A model generated the notes under the pieces. That model was not told the origin of the DNA and ran no database searches. It was given only the letters and a program-made list of their open reading frames with translations. A program made the position numbers and the translations under genes. This document shows positions 6,544 to 12,966 of a DNA stretch of 15,060 nucleotides, piece after piece. Each line of letters begins with the position of its first letter. Position 1 is the stretch's first letter. This DNA comes from Methylomarinum sp. GTDB taxonomy: Bacteria > Pseudomonadota > Gammaproteobacteria > Methylococcales > Methylomonadaceae. The stretch is taken from assembly GCA_013139755.1 (NCBI GenBank), contig WTAG01000619.1:1-15060 (forward strand), read 5' to 3'.

Positions 6544-7158
6544 ATGGTAATAAAACCACCTGCAGGTTATATGAAAAATGCACAGGGGCACTTGGTCCCT
6601 GACGATAGCATTGAAGATATAGACAAATTACGGAATAGCTTGGTTACTGATGTAATTAAAGCAGCCAAATTGCTTCAATCTGATATGGCACGCTTTAAAG
6701 CAACAGTTGTGGGTGATATTGACGCTTTTGTCGAAATTTCAGCCGAAGAATATGACACCAAACTAGGGGGTAAAAAGGGGAATTTGTCCCTAACTTCATT
6801 CGATGGTCAGTACAAAATACTGATGGCTGTATCGGATACGCTGGCTTTTGATGAGCGTATACAGATAGCCAAACAGTTGATTGATGAATGCATACATGAG
6901 TGGACCAAAAATAGTGATAACAATGTAAAAGCACTGATCGAGCATGCTTTTCAAACTGATAAAGAGGGGAATATCAACACGGGGCGTGTTCTTGGACTGT
7001 TTAAATTAAAAATTGAAGATGAAAAATGGCAAAAAGCCATGGAAGCCTTGAAAGATAGCATTAGCGTAGCCAGCAGTAAGCGTTATATGCGCATCTATGA
7101 AAGACCTGGTAATGATGAAAAATACCAACAAATTTCCCTGGATATATCTAGGCTATGA
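6544..7158 (+). CDS. DUF3164 family phage protein
   Basis: The 204-residue product matches the DUF3164 family common in Mu-like phages. Recognisable parts are the N-terminal PAGYMKNAQGHLVP, a helical stretch, YDTKLGGKKGNLSLTSFDGQ (about 75-95), and the C-terminal part SSKRYMRIYERPG before the end. The biochemical role of this family is not established. It normally lies in the early region between B and GemA, as here. AGGAG lies 8 bp before the ATG, inside the end of the short upstream ORF. The next gene overlaps its stop by 4 bp. Confidence 0.88.
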   Translation: MVIKPPAGYMKNAQGHLVPDDSIEDIDKLRNSLVTDVIKAAKLLQSDMARFKATVVGDIDAFVEISAEEYDTKLGGKKGNLSLTSFDGQYKILMAVSDTLAFDERIQIAKQLIDECIHEWTKNSDNNVKALIEHAFQTDKEGNINTGRVLGLFKLKIEDEKWQKAMEALKDSISVASSKRYMRIYERPGNDEKYQQISLDISRL

Positions 7159-7397
7159 AACATAAATCAGCATCAAAAGTGCAAGCAAACCCTACGCTAG
7201 AAAGACTTAGAGAAAATGGCAGCTGGGTTACCCAGAAAGATCTAAAAGCCAGAGCCTTTAATAAACGAGCCTGTTTATTTTTATCAGGTAGCTTTTTACC
7301 CACCTATGAGCGCCGTCTAATTTTTTTAAAAAAAATGACTGCGCGTGTATGTAAACCAACAACACAAACGGTTCACCTAAGACCTGAGTGTTACTAA
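7155..7397 (+). CDS. Small basic early protein, unrecognised
   Basis: This 80-residue, strongly basic protein starts in an ATGA overlap with the DUF3164 stop and ends 14 bp before the GTG of the HU gene. The N-terminal half (NPTLERLRENGSWVTQKDLKAR) could form a short winged-helix-like unit. The rest is rich in Arg, Lys and Cys. No family is recognised. Its tight fit between neighbours in the operon is the main support. A DNA- or RNA-binding role would fit its charge but is only a guess. Confidence 0.6.
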   Translation: MKHKSASKVQANPTLERLRENGSWVTQKDLKARAFNKRACLFLSGSFLPTYERRLIFLKKMTARVCKPTTQTVHLRPECY

Positions 7398-7411
7398 ATC
7401 GGAGAAAGAAA

Positions 7412-7687
7412 GTGACTAAAGCAGAACTAATTGAAGCGATCCTAAACCACGATGACAGCATCAGTAAGAAAACGATTGATAACGTCCTTAACCATCTGGC
7501 CACAGTAATACATCAAGAGTTGGCCAATGGTGGCGAAGTGACTTTACCCGGCTTAATAAAACTGAGTGTAACTGAGCGAGCAGCTCGTCAAGGGCGTAAT
7601 CCTCGAACTGGTGCTGTAGTTGATATTCCGGCTAAACGCGTGCCAAAAATGAAAGCCCTTAAAGCCCTTAAGGATGGCATTGTTTAA
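7412..7687 (+). CDS. HU-family DNA-bending protein
   Basis: The product has 91 residues from the GTG at 7412. GGAG at 7401-7404 lies 7 bp upstream, and the resulting N-terminus MTKAELIEAIL matches HU exactly; an in-frame ATG at 7388 would add eight unlikely residues. The DNA-binding arm is well conserved: VTERAARQGRNPRTGAVVDI, then PAKRVPKMKALKALKD. The usual GFGxF motif is replaced by PGLIKLSV. HU bends DNA, and in Mu the host HU is needed to assemble the transposase complex at the left end. A phage copy in the early operon probably serves transposition or genome compaction. Confidence 0.93.
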   Translation: MTKAELIEAILNHDDSISKKTIDNVLNHLATVIHQELANGGEVTLPGLIKLSVTERAARQGRNPRTGAVVDIPAKRVPKMKALKALKDGIV

Positions 7688-7834
7688 ATCCCCCCTCTCG
7701 GCAATTGCTCCTGCATTGCTCTACCTCCTGCATCCATGCAGTCGACCCAACCCTCTCCCCCTCTGGGGCGAGGGCTTAAGTGCAGCCCCTTAACTGGGGC
7801 TTTCTGGGTAGAAGAATTAATATATGGAGCGACT
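7688..7834. repeat. Non-coding gap with three palindromes
   Basis: Between HU and GemA lie 147 bp with no gene. Three hairpins are visible: CTGCAT-CC-ATGCAG (7728-7741); CCCTCTCCCC (7751-7760) with GGGGCGAGGG (7765-7774), 9 of 10 paired around CTCT; and AGCCCC (7784-7789) with GGGGCT (7796-7801), followed by TTCT. The first two resemble dispersed repeats of host genomes. The third is weakly terminator-like. An open frame from 7736 through this region is not a credible N-terminal extension of GemA, because a better start with its own ribosome binding site exists at 7835. Confidence 0.55.
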
Positions 7835-8458
7835 ATGCAAACACCCCAACAACTCAGAAAACAAGCCGCTAAGCTTAAACAGATAGCGCAACATGCCAGC
7901 GGCCCTGCTTATCACCAGGATATGCAACGCGCGCAGGCTTTAATTACCCAGGCAAAAGAATTGGAAGCAAAAAACCAGAAACGGTCTTTGAGCGTTCCAG
8001 ACAACTCAGACACTTCCGCCATCCCTGGCGGTCGTAATAAACAAGCTGCCTCTAACCTGCGCAATAAAGATTTGGCAAAAATACACCTGCTATCAAAAAA
8101 AGCAGGCCTGGATGATGATGGCCGCAGGGATATGATGGATCAGATCACAGGTAAACGCAGTTCTGGCACGATGAATGCTTTTGAACGCGGTAAAGTCATC
8201 ACTCACTTGCAAAATACCGTGCCAAATCAAAAGAAAGGCTCATTCCCAGGCAAACCCAACAACCTGGATAACAATCAACAGATACAAAAAATAGAAGCTC
8301 TGCTAGCCGAAGCTAAATACCCCTGGAGCTATGCCAAGGCTATTGCCAAGCGCATGTATCAAAAAGATAGCTTAGAATTTTGCAGTAGTGTTGAGCTTTC
8401 AGGCGTGATTAATGCATTAATCAAAGATGCTAAAAAACATGGACGGAAAACATCATGA
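7835..8458 (+). CDS. gemA: GemA-like regulatory protein (Mu gp16, DUF1018)
   Basis: This 207-residue protein has the GemA/DUF1018 core from about residue 77 (NKDLAKIHLLSKKAGLDDDG) through GTMNAFERGKVITHLQ (111-126) to the C-terminal helices. In Mu, GemA affects host gene expression and DNA topology in the early phase; its exact activity is not settled. An N-terminal helical segment (1-50) precedes the core, and the linker DTSAIPGGR (59-67) is encoded by a palindromic repeat also found in the holin-like gene. The start at 7835 is chosen because GGAG lies 5 bp upstream and MQTPQQLRKQA begins a good helix. Its stop overlaps the next ATG. Confidence 0.88.
   Translation: MQTPQQLRKQAAKLKQIAQHASGPAYHQDMQRAQALITQAKELEAKNQKRSLSVPDNSDTSAIPGGRNKQAASNLRNKDLAKIHLLSKKAGLDDDGRRDMMDQITGKRSSGTMNAFERGKVITHLQNTVPNQKKGSFPGKPNNLDNNQQIQKIEALLAEAKYPWSYAKAIAKRMYQKDSLEFCSSVELSGVINALIKDAKKHGRKTS
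8009..8034 (+). repeat. In-frame palindromic repeat, copy 1 (in gemA)
   Basis: CCGCC-ATCCCT-GGCGG forms a 5-bp hairpin within a 26-bp unit that recurs at 11996-12021 with one mismatch. It encodes DTSAIPGGR in the linker of GemA. The second copy is read in the same frame. Confidence 0.75.
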
Positions 8459-9150
8459 GTAAAGACAACAAAATCATTGAAAAAATAAAGAAATGTTTGG
8501 CTTTATCTAAATCAAGTAATGCGCATGAAGCCGCTAATGCCCTAAGACAAGCGCAAAATATGATGGAAAAACATCGTATTAGTGATTTGGATGTTGAAGT
8601 CGCTAATGCAACTGAAAAAAATACCAAAGCCAGCGCACAGCAGAAACCATCACAATGGGAAGCGTCATTAGCATCAATGGTGGGCGGTGCCTTTAGCTGT
8701 AAAACTATCTTTGCACGTGGAATATTTAACAATGCGCAATGGCGGTTTATCGGCACAGGGACAACACCAGAACTAGCCACTTATGCCTTTGACGTGTTGC
8801 TCAGACAACTAAAAAAAGACCGTCGCCATTACATTAAAAGTAAGTTAGGGCGTTGTAAACCACGCAATAAAACAGCAAGAGCCGATACTTATTGTGAAGC
8901 TTGGGTTTGTGAGGTTTACGAGACCATTCAGCACTTTGCGCCAAATAAAGCACAGGAAAAAGCCATAAATGCCTATATGGAAAAACGATATTCAGCGGCT
9001 AAAGATTTAACGCCTAGAACACGCAAAAGCAAAGGGTGTAATGCGGATAGTCAATGGAAAGACCAGGTGGCAGGTTCCACAGACGGAGCCAATGCTCAGT
9101 TAAACCGAGGGGTAAAAGAAAACCAATCTAATAGACTGGGGGCATCATGA
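8455..9150 (+). CDS. DUF2786 domain protein
   Basis: The 231-residue protein begins with a DUF2786 domain (about 4-43: IIEKIKKCLALSKSSNAHEAANALRQAQNMMEKH). A second region (about 65-165) holds WEASLASMVGGAFSCKTIFARG and RFIGTGTTPELATYAFDVLLRQL, the usual partner domain in phage members. The last 60 residues are polar and basic. The molecular function of the family is unknown. In Mu-like phages it commonly lies near GemA in the early region. It starts in an ATGA overlap with gemA, and its own stop overlaps the next start. Confidence 0.88.
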   Translation: MSKDNKIIEKIKKCLALSKSSNAHEAANALRQAQNMMEKHRISDLDVEVANATEKNTKASAQQKPSQWEASLASMVGGAFSCKTIFARGIFNNAQWRFIGTGTTPELATYAFDVLLRQLKKDRRHYIKSKLGRCKPRNKTARADTYCEAWVCEVYETIQHFAPNKAQEKAINAYMEKRYSAAKDLTPRTRKSKGCNADSQWKDQVAGSTDGANAQLNRGVKENQSNRLGAS

Positions 9151-9584
9151 GCCTAACAAAAGAACAATGGGAGACGCTTGAGAAGGAACTTGATCGGGGG
9201 AGTTGGGGCGAAGCAACACTTAAATTAGATAATGACACGATTAACCTTCAGCGTGTTTTTATATCAAAAAACACGATAGCAATAGGCGTTTATATCAACG
9301 GCACAATCAAACCTGGTTGGGGCGTTGTTAGTCTGGATATGTTTGATCCAAAAGTTAAACAGCTATGGCGAAAACGTACAAAATCGCTATATGGTGGCAA
9401 GAGAAAGCAGGAGTTCATTAAAGTTTTTGGCATTCGCAGAGCAAGAAAAGAATTTGATATTGATAAAAAAACCGAATGGTATGAGCCTTATTTCCCCACT
9501 TTTGGCGGATTAAAACGGCTTTATAAAAAAAATGAAAACCTTGAGTTAATCTGTGTTGGTTACAACAAAGCAGGTGCTGCATAA
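9147..9584 (+). CDS. Unrecognised early phage protein
   Basis: The 145-residue product has a mixed alpha/beta look. The N-terminal helix (TKEQWETLEKELD) is followed by beta-like stretches (ATLKLDNDTINLQRVFI, TIAIGVYINGTI). A basic, aromatic middle follows (WRKRTKSLYGGKRKQEFIKVFG), and the end contains EWYEPYFPTFGGLKRLYKK. GGGGG about 5 bp upstream supports the ATG, which overlaps the previous stop. I cannot assign a family. A nucleic-acid-related role would suit the basic middle but is not supported by a motif. Confidence 0.72.
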   Translation: MSLTKEQWETLEKELDRGSWGEATLKLDNDTINLQRVFISKNTIAIGVYINGTIKPGWGVVSLDMFDPKVKQLWRKRTKSLYGGKRKQEFIKVFGIRRARKEFDIDKKTEWYEPYFPTFGGLKRLYKKNENLELICVGYNKAGAA

Positions 9585-10142
9585 ATGAGCAAAAAACGCT
9601 TTGTGCAAGCGGTTGTTATTCGCAGTCTACCCGAATTGCCCAAGCTTTCAGCCGCTATCAACTATGCTGAAGGCTTATGGGATGGCTTAACCCAGCATGG
9701 CTATGGTGCAGACAAAGGCATGCCAAATGAAAACAAAGACTGGTACCAGGCATTAACCTCTCGGCAGAAAAAATGGTTTACAGGATTTTGGAATGCCTTC
9801 AATTACAAAAACAACCGTAATGGTGCAGCCATGCGCTGGGCTCAGCTAGGCGACTTAACACCTGAAGAATACAAAGTGATTATTGAGGCAGCCAAAAAAG
9901 AAGCAGTCAAACAACTGCCGTCAGGACAAGCCCGAAAAATGGCCCAAGGCTGGTTACATGAAAAACGTTACCAGGATTACCAACCTTCAAAACAAACAAA
10001 AGTCGTAGAAAAAACCCACGTTCTAATGCGCCTTAACAATGAGTTAAAGGCCATTAAAAAGTTATATGAATCCAGTAAAAGTGACGCACTACTCAAACAA
10101 ATTGAAAAGCTAGAACAGGCGATACGAGATGCACGCGTTTGA
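9585..10142 (+). CDS. Unrecognised early phage protein
   Basis: This 185-residue protein has an N-terminal region with many Trp and Tyr residues (YAEGLWDGLTQHGYG, KDWYQALTSRQKKWFTGFWNAFNYKNN) and then LTPEEYKVIIEAAKKEA. Next comes a WLHEKRYQDYQP segment resembling the C-terminal ends of some phage replication proteins, and finally a predicted coiled coil (about 145-183). No catalytic motif is seen. It begins directly after the previous stop and overlaps the Mor gene by 14 bp, so it is co-translated with that regulator. Its function is unknown. Confidence 0.72.
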   Translation: MSKKRFVQAVVIRSLPELPKLSAAINYAEGLWDGLTQHGYGADKGMPNENKDWYQALTSRQKKWFTGFWNAFNYKNNRNGAAMRWAQLGDLTPEEYKVIIEAAKKEAVKQLPSGQARKMAQGWLHEKRYQDYQPSKQTKVVEKTHVLMRLNNELKAIKKLYESSKSDALLKQIEKLEQAIRDARV

Positions 10143-10539
10143 CAGCGAAAAAATACAAGCTAAACTGCTAACCAGCAGAAGGCAGGAGTTAGTTGGAATT
10201 GTCGGACTTTCAGCCGCCCTCACGCTGGTAGAAATACGCGGTGGTATACGATTAAGCGTCCCCACCCGAGTTAAACCAGAGCATTGGTTAGTGCAGCACA
10301 TAGGGCTAGAGGCATTAAAAAAACTGGTTGACTATTACAAAGGCGAAGAGATCGAGATAGATCGTTGTGTAAGAGCCTTATCAGCGATAAAAGAACAGCA
10401 AATCCTACAAGAATCAGCTCAAGGGTGTAGTAACGCCCAATTGGCCAGAAAATATGGCTATACAGAGCGCGGAATGCGTAAACTCAGGCGACGAGTAGAG
10501 AAAACAGAACCTACGCCACAGATTGATTTATTTGAATAA
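10129..10539 (+). CDS. mor: Mor-family transcription activator
   Basis: The 136-residue product belongs to the Mor family (Mu Mor and C). It shows the dimerisation part with an EIRGGIRLSVP turn (about 35-45), EHWLVQHIGLEALKKLVDYYKGEEIEI (51-77), and a C-terminal helix-turn-helix (about 100-123, CSNAQLARKYGYTERGMRKLRRR). Mor activates middle transcription in Mu by binding a dyad just upstream of the promoter. Here it is the last recognised regulator of the early block, and no separate C gene is seen, so it may activate late genes directly. A candidate dyad lies at 11132-11166. Confidence 0.92.
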   Translation: MHAFDSEKIQAKLLTSRRQELVGIVGLSAALTLVEIRGGIRLSVPTRVKPEHWLVQHIGLEALKKLVDYYKGEEIEIDRCVRALSAIKEQQILQESAQGCSNAQLARKYGYTERGMRKLRRRVEKTEPTPQIDLFE

Positions 10540-10557
10540 CTTAGAAAAGGAAAAATC

Positions 10558-11124
10558 ATGAGCCAGAATATAGTCTGTCCAAAATGTCAGTACATAAGAA
10601 AAGAAGGTGATGACCCAAGTATTCCTTTCACGACTTGTCCTGATTGTGGGGTGATTTATTCTAAATGGGCGTCTTATAACGCTAATAAAGTAAAGGCCAA
10701 TAATCCCGAATTATTTAGTGTTCCAGAGCCGACTATTGCCAGTAAGTTTAAATTTAATTTATCAATAATCAGAGCTGTTGTTAATGGCATGGCTAAGCAT
10801 CCTTGGCGTATTAATGGCGTTCTGTTTTCTCTACTTATAATTTTTAACATCAGCACAGCCCCGTCATTCACTTGGAATAATGCTTTAGTGCAGTGTCAGA
10901 TGGCCATTAAAAACTATTCAAGAGATCCTGATACAGCTGAAGTACCTTTCGTTTCCAATATTGGAGCTGGTGATTGGTATAGATTTTCTTGGGGTAGATC
11001 AACTAGTTTTATAAGAATGCGTAATGGCCTAGGGCTAGAGGTACCTGTTACTGCTGATTGCGAGGTGGATGGAGCAACTAAGCGTATTACTTCGTTAACG
11101 ATTAATGAAAAATCTATTTACTAA
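10558..11124 (+). CDS. Zinc-ribbon, single-pass membrane protein, possible cargo gene
   Basis: This 188-residue protein has an N-terminal zinc ribbon (CPKC at 7-10, CPDC at 27-30), a linker, a hydrophobic segment (about 85-101, NGVLFSLLIIFNISTA) and a C-terminal domain (about 105-188). That domain includes NYSRDPDTAEVPF, WYRFSWGRSTSFIRMRNGLG and TADCEVDGATKRI. The ribbon would face the cytoplasm and the C-terminal domain the periplasm if the single segment spans the membrane. I recognise the type (zinc ribbon plus membrane anchor) but not a function. It has AAAAGGAAAA upstream and ends the early block before the terminator, a typical place for an accessory gene affecting the host. Confidence 0.8.
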   Translation: MSQNIVCPKCQYIRKEGDDPSIPFTTCPDCGVIYSKWASYNANKVKANNPELFSVPEPTIASKFKFNLSIIRAVVNGMAKHPWRINGVLFSLLIIFNISTAPSFTWNNALVQCQMAIKNYSRDPDTAEVPFVSNIGAGDWYRFSWGRSTSFIRMRNGLGLEVPVTADCEVDGATKRITSLTINEKSIY

Positions 11125-11188
11125 GTCAATAGTAAGTAGCATTACGCTACTGCTAATGGTACTTACCTATCTATCGCCAAGCAAATAA
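11105..11188 (+). CDS. Possible 27-residue hydrophobic peptide
   Basis: An ATG at 11105, overlapping the end of the zinc-ribbon gene in another frame, opens a 27-residue ORF. Its basic start (MKNLFTK) is followed by a hydrophobic stretch (SITLLLMVLTYL) and PSK. It could be a small membrane peptide. There is no good ribosome binding site and the composition could be chance, so this is a tentative call. Confidence 0.25.
   Translation: MKNLFTKSIVSSITLLLMVLTYLSPSK
11132..11166. promoter_or_regulatory. Dyad cluster, candidate Mor-binding or late promoter region
   Basis: AGTAGC-ATTAC-GCTACT (11135-11151) is a perfect dyad. GTAAGTA (11132-11138) and TACTTAC (11160-11166) form a second, overlapping one. 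Mor-family activators bind imperfect dyads upstream of their promoters, so the position after mor and before the lysis genes is suggestive. A downstream -10 candidate is TATCTA near 11169-11174. This is an inference only. Confidence 0.3.
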
Positions 11189-11211
11189 GTTAAACTAAAG
11201 TCAACAAAACA

Positions 11212-11246
11212 AACCCCGTAGGAACTCATTCCCACGGGGTTTTTTT
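11212..11246 (+). terminator. Strong intrinsic terminator at end of early block
   Basis: AACCCCGT (11212-11219) pairs with ACGGGGTT (11234-11241). After one mismatch the inner GGAA and TTCC also pair around the loop CTCA. Seven Ts (11240-11246) follow. The last T is immediately followed by the ATG of the amidase gene. Confidence 0.9.
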
Positions 11247-11759
11247 ATGCCTGCTCGATACACTAACCCCATGAGCAGATATAGACCCGAATCAGAAATC
11301 ACCACCCTAATCATTCATTGTGCAGCCACCCCTAATGGCAAATGGTTTGATGCTGAAGACATCGACCAATGGCATGGTGAGCGTCACTTTAGCCGTGGCA
11401 ATCGTTTCTTAACAAACCAGCAACCGCGTTTAAAACATATTGGCTATCATTTTGTGATTGGGCTTAAAGGGGCCGTGGTCTGTGGGCGTAGCCTAAATGA
11501 AACTGGGGCACATGCCCGAGGCTATAACGCGGTTTCTTTAGGCACTTGCCTAATCGGGACGGATAAATTTACCGAAGAACAATGGCTAGCCCTTAAGCAA
11601 CATGTAGAAGCCCTAAAAAACAAATACCCTGGTTTAAAAATTATTGGCCATCGCCAAGTAAACAATCATAAAACCTGCCCAGGCTTTGATGTACAAGCCT
11701 GGTTAGCAGATGGCATGAAACCACCCCAACAACAGCTAATTGAATACAACCATGACTGA
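11247..11759 (+). CDS. Endolysin, N-acetylmuramoyl-L-alanine amidase (Amidase_2)
   Basis: The 170-residue protein matches the T7-lysozyme-like Amidase_2 fold: LIIHCAATPNG with the zinc ligand H24, WHGERHF, IGYHFVIGLKG, GAHARGYN and SLGTCLIG. The GHRQVNNHKTCPGFD end supplies H135 and C144. It cleaves the amide bond between muramic acid and the stem peptide at lysis. There is no signal peptide, so a holin must release it. The start is uncertain: the ATG at 11247 abuts the terminator T-run and has no classic ribosome binding site, and the ATG at 11271 has none either. It opens the lysis cassette. Confidence 0.93.
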   Translation: MPARYTNPMSRYRPESEITTLIIHCAATPNGKWFDAEDIDQWHGERHFSRGNRFLTNQQPRLKHIGYHFVIGLKGAVVCGRSLNETGAHARGYNAVSLGTCLIGTDKFTEEQWLALKQHVEALKNKYPGLKIIGHRQVNNHKTCPGFDVQAWLADGMKPPQQQLIEYNHD

Positions 11760-11970
11760 ACTCCAAAGAAAACAGCAAACCGTACGTGATCTACAACTTC
11801 ATGCGGCTTATGCAAAGCACAATGTACGAGAGCATCAGCATAAATTAGCTGATTCCAATCAATGCCTGGAAGAGATCAACAAAGACGGTAAAGCTGCCTT
11901 GTTTGATTTATACGTCAGTAGTTCACACCGCTCATTTATGAAATTTTTACGGGAAAACGAACATGGATAA
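11752..11970 (+). CDS. Small helical protein in lysis cassette, unrecognised
   Basis: This 72-residue protein is predicted to be nearly all helical (ELQRKQQTVRDLQLHAAYAKHNVREHQHKLADSN), with a coiled-coil-like first half and no membrane segment. The start is the ATG at 11752 overlapping the amidase stop; an in-frame TTG at 11740 would add four residues. It ends within the holin-like gene. Its place between endolysin and holin suggests a lysis-related or accessory role, but no family is recognised. Confidence 0.65.
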   Translation: MTELQRKQQTVRDLQLHAAYAKHNVREHQHKLADSNQCLEEINKDGKAALFDLYVSSSHRSFMKFLRENEHG

Positions 11971-12208
11971 GTCGAACCAGCCTCCTGCTTCTATCGACAC
12001 TCCCGCCATCCCTGGCGGTCGAAAGCACTATCTACAAAGCAAAACCATCTGGTTCAACATTGCCTTGGCTTTATTTGCTGTGATTAGCACCCATACCGAC
12101 TTGCTTAGAGAATATATGTCCGATGGCGGTTATATGTTAGTGCTTATGCTGGTATCTGCTGGTAATACTTATTTACGTTGCATTACTAAACAGGGAGTCA
12201 GTAAATGA
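11963..12208 (+). CDS. Holin-like small membrane protein
   Basis: The 81-residue protein has two hydrophobic segments (about 28-43, KTIWFNIALALFAVI, and about 57-71, YMLVLMLVSAGNTYL) and a basic C-terminus. The SKTIWFNI opening of the first segment is typical of a phage holin family found beside amidases and spanins. It would form membrane holes that release the endolysin. The N-terminal 20 residues before the first segment include DTPAIPGGR, encoded by a palindromic repeat shared with gemA, and are an unusual extension. It overlaps both neighbours. Confidence 0.75.
   Translation: MDKSNQPPASIDTPAIPGGRKHYLQSKTIWFNIALALFAVISTHTDLLREYMSDGGYMLVLMLVSAGNTYLRCITKQGVSK
11996..12021 (+). repeat. In-frame palindromic repeat, copy 2 (in holin-like gene)
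   Basis: This unit is identical to 8009-8034 except for one base, with CCGCC-ATCCCT-GGCGG as the hairpin. It encodes DTPAIPGGR. Just upstream, CCTCCTGC...CGAC (11981-11998) resembles the palindrome near 7724-7746. Confidence 0.75.
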
Positions 12209-12435
12209 TCGAGCTAATACTAGGCATGGCTGTGATTATCGTGCTATTGGGTGGTTTATTATGGATCTCCATGAAGAACACAGCAGAGGCCAGTGCCAGG
12301 GCAAAAGAAGCCTATGAAGGATTGGCGAGAATTAAACAGGCACATGAAGCGGTTGAAAAACAAATGCAAGTTGAGCAGGAGCAGTTTAACGATGATCAAA
12401 TTAATATTGGTGCTCGGCATCACTTTGGTGACTAG
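12205..12435 (+). CDS. Rz-like inner-membrane spanin
   Basis: The 76-residue protein has an N-terminal membrane anchor (about 3-22, ELILGMAVIIVLLGGLLWIS) followed by a charged helical region rich in Ala, Glu, Lys and Gln (about 25-66) of coiled-coil type. This is the layout of an i-spanin, which with its outer-membrane partner fuses the two membranes in the last step of lysis. The lipoprotein gene starting inside its 3' end in another frame supports this strongly. Its start overlaps the holin-like stop. Confidence 0.75.
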   Translation: MIELILGMAVIIVLLGGLLWISMKNTAEASARAKEAYEGLARIKQAHEAVEKQMQVEQEQFNDDQINIGARHHFGD

Positions 12436-12634
12436 CGCCTGTTCACCACGCTATATCAGCATCCCTTTACCGTTACCGCCTAAGCCTGAAATGCCCGCCT
12501 TAAGCGACAGTGATTTAACCCCACTATCAGATGCGGTGTATCAAAAAGTGGCCAAAAGAGATTTGGCTTATAAACACTATCAGCAACGCTTAGAAGCGGT
12601 GATTAAATCCACCTGGTCGAAAGGAGATGAATAA
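12392..12634 (+). CDS. Rz1-like outer-membrane lipoprotein spanin
   Basis: From the ATG at 12392 the 80-residue product has a lipoprotein signal (MIKLILVLGITLVTSAC, lipid-accepting Cys at 17). A Pro-rich stretch (SIPLPLPPKPEMPAL) and a helical tail follow. Rz1-type o-spanins are Pro-rich lipoproteins whose genes overlap Rz. Here the overlap is 44 bp in another frame. An open frame back to 12293 is judged not to be used, because it would bury the signal sequence. An AGGAG sequence lies about 10 bp upstream. Confidence 0.82.
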   Translation: MIKLILVLGITLVTSACSPRYISIPLPLPPKPEMPALSDSDLTPLSDAVYQKVAKRDLAYKHYQQRLEAVIKSTWSKGDE

Positions 12635-12966
12635 TGGATATGGAAGCAATTAGATTAAGCCTGACTGTGCTAAATATGGTGATCAGTGCGGCGGTATGGA
12701 TATTTGTTTGGCAAGCGCGTAAAAGCCAAGTGACCCAGGATTCTGTGAAATCATTAGAAGACAGTGTGGCTAAGCGTTTTGATAATAAAGGAATAAGAAT
12801 TTCTAAACTAGAGGCAGATCTTAAAGCCTTGCCTAGTTCTATTGAGATTGTACGCATACATGAGCGTATTGATGACTCAATCAAAAGCAATCAGGAAACC
12901 CAGTTACTCATTGGTGAGTTAATTGGTCAGATTAAACAAATGAATGTGGAGCGTAACCGTGCCTGA
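12634..12966 (+). CDS. DUF2730 family protein (Mu gp25-like)
   Basis: The 110-residue protein has an N-terminal membrane segment (about 9-27, SLTVLNMVISAAVWIFVWQ) and a long coiled-coil-like tail (about 36-105). This is the DUF2730 pattern found at the same place, between spanins and gp26, in Mu-like phages. The function of the family is not established. AAAGGAGATG upstream gives a good ribosome binding site, and the start overlaps the Rz1-like stop. Confidence 0.82.
   Translation: MDMEAIRLSLTVLNMVISAAVWIFVWQARKSQVTQDSVKSLEDSVAKRFDNKGIRISKLEADLKALPSSIEIVRIHERIDDSIKSNQETQLLIGELIGQIKQMNVERNRA

Noticed and set aside
7736..7834. N-terminal extension of GemA from the ATG at 7736
   Set aside because: It is low-complexity translation of palindromic repeats, and a start with a proper ribosome binding site exists at 7835.
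12293..12391. Upstream extension of the Rz1-like gene
   Set aside because: It would place a basic stretch before the lipoprotein signal sequence and destroy it.
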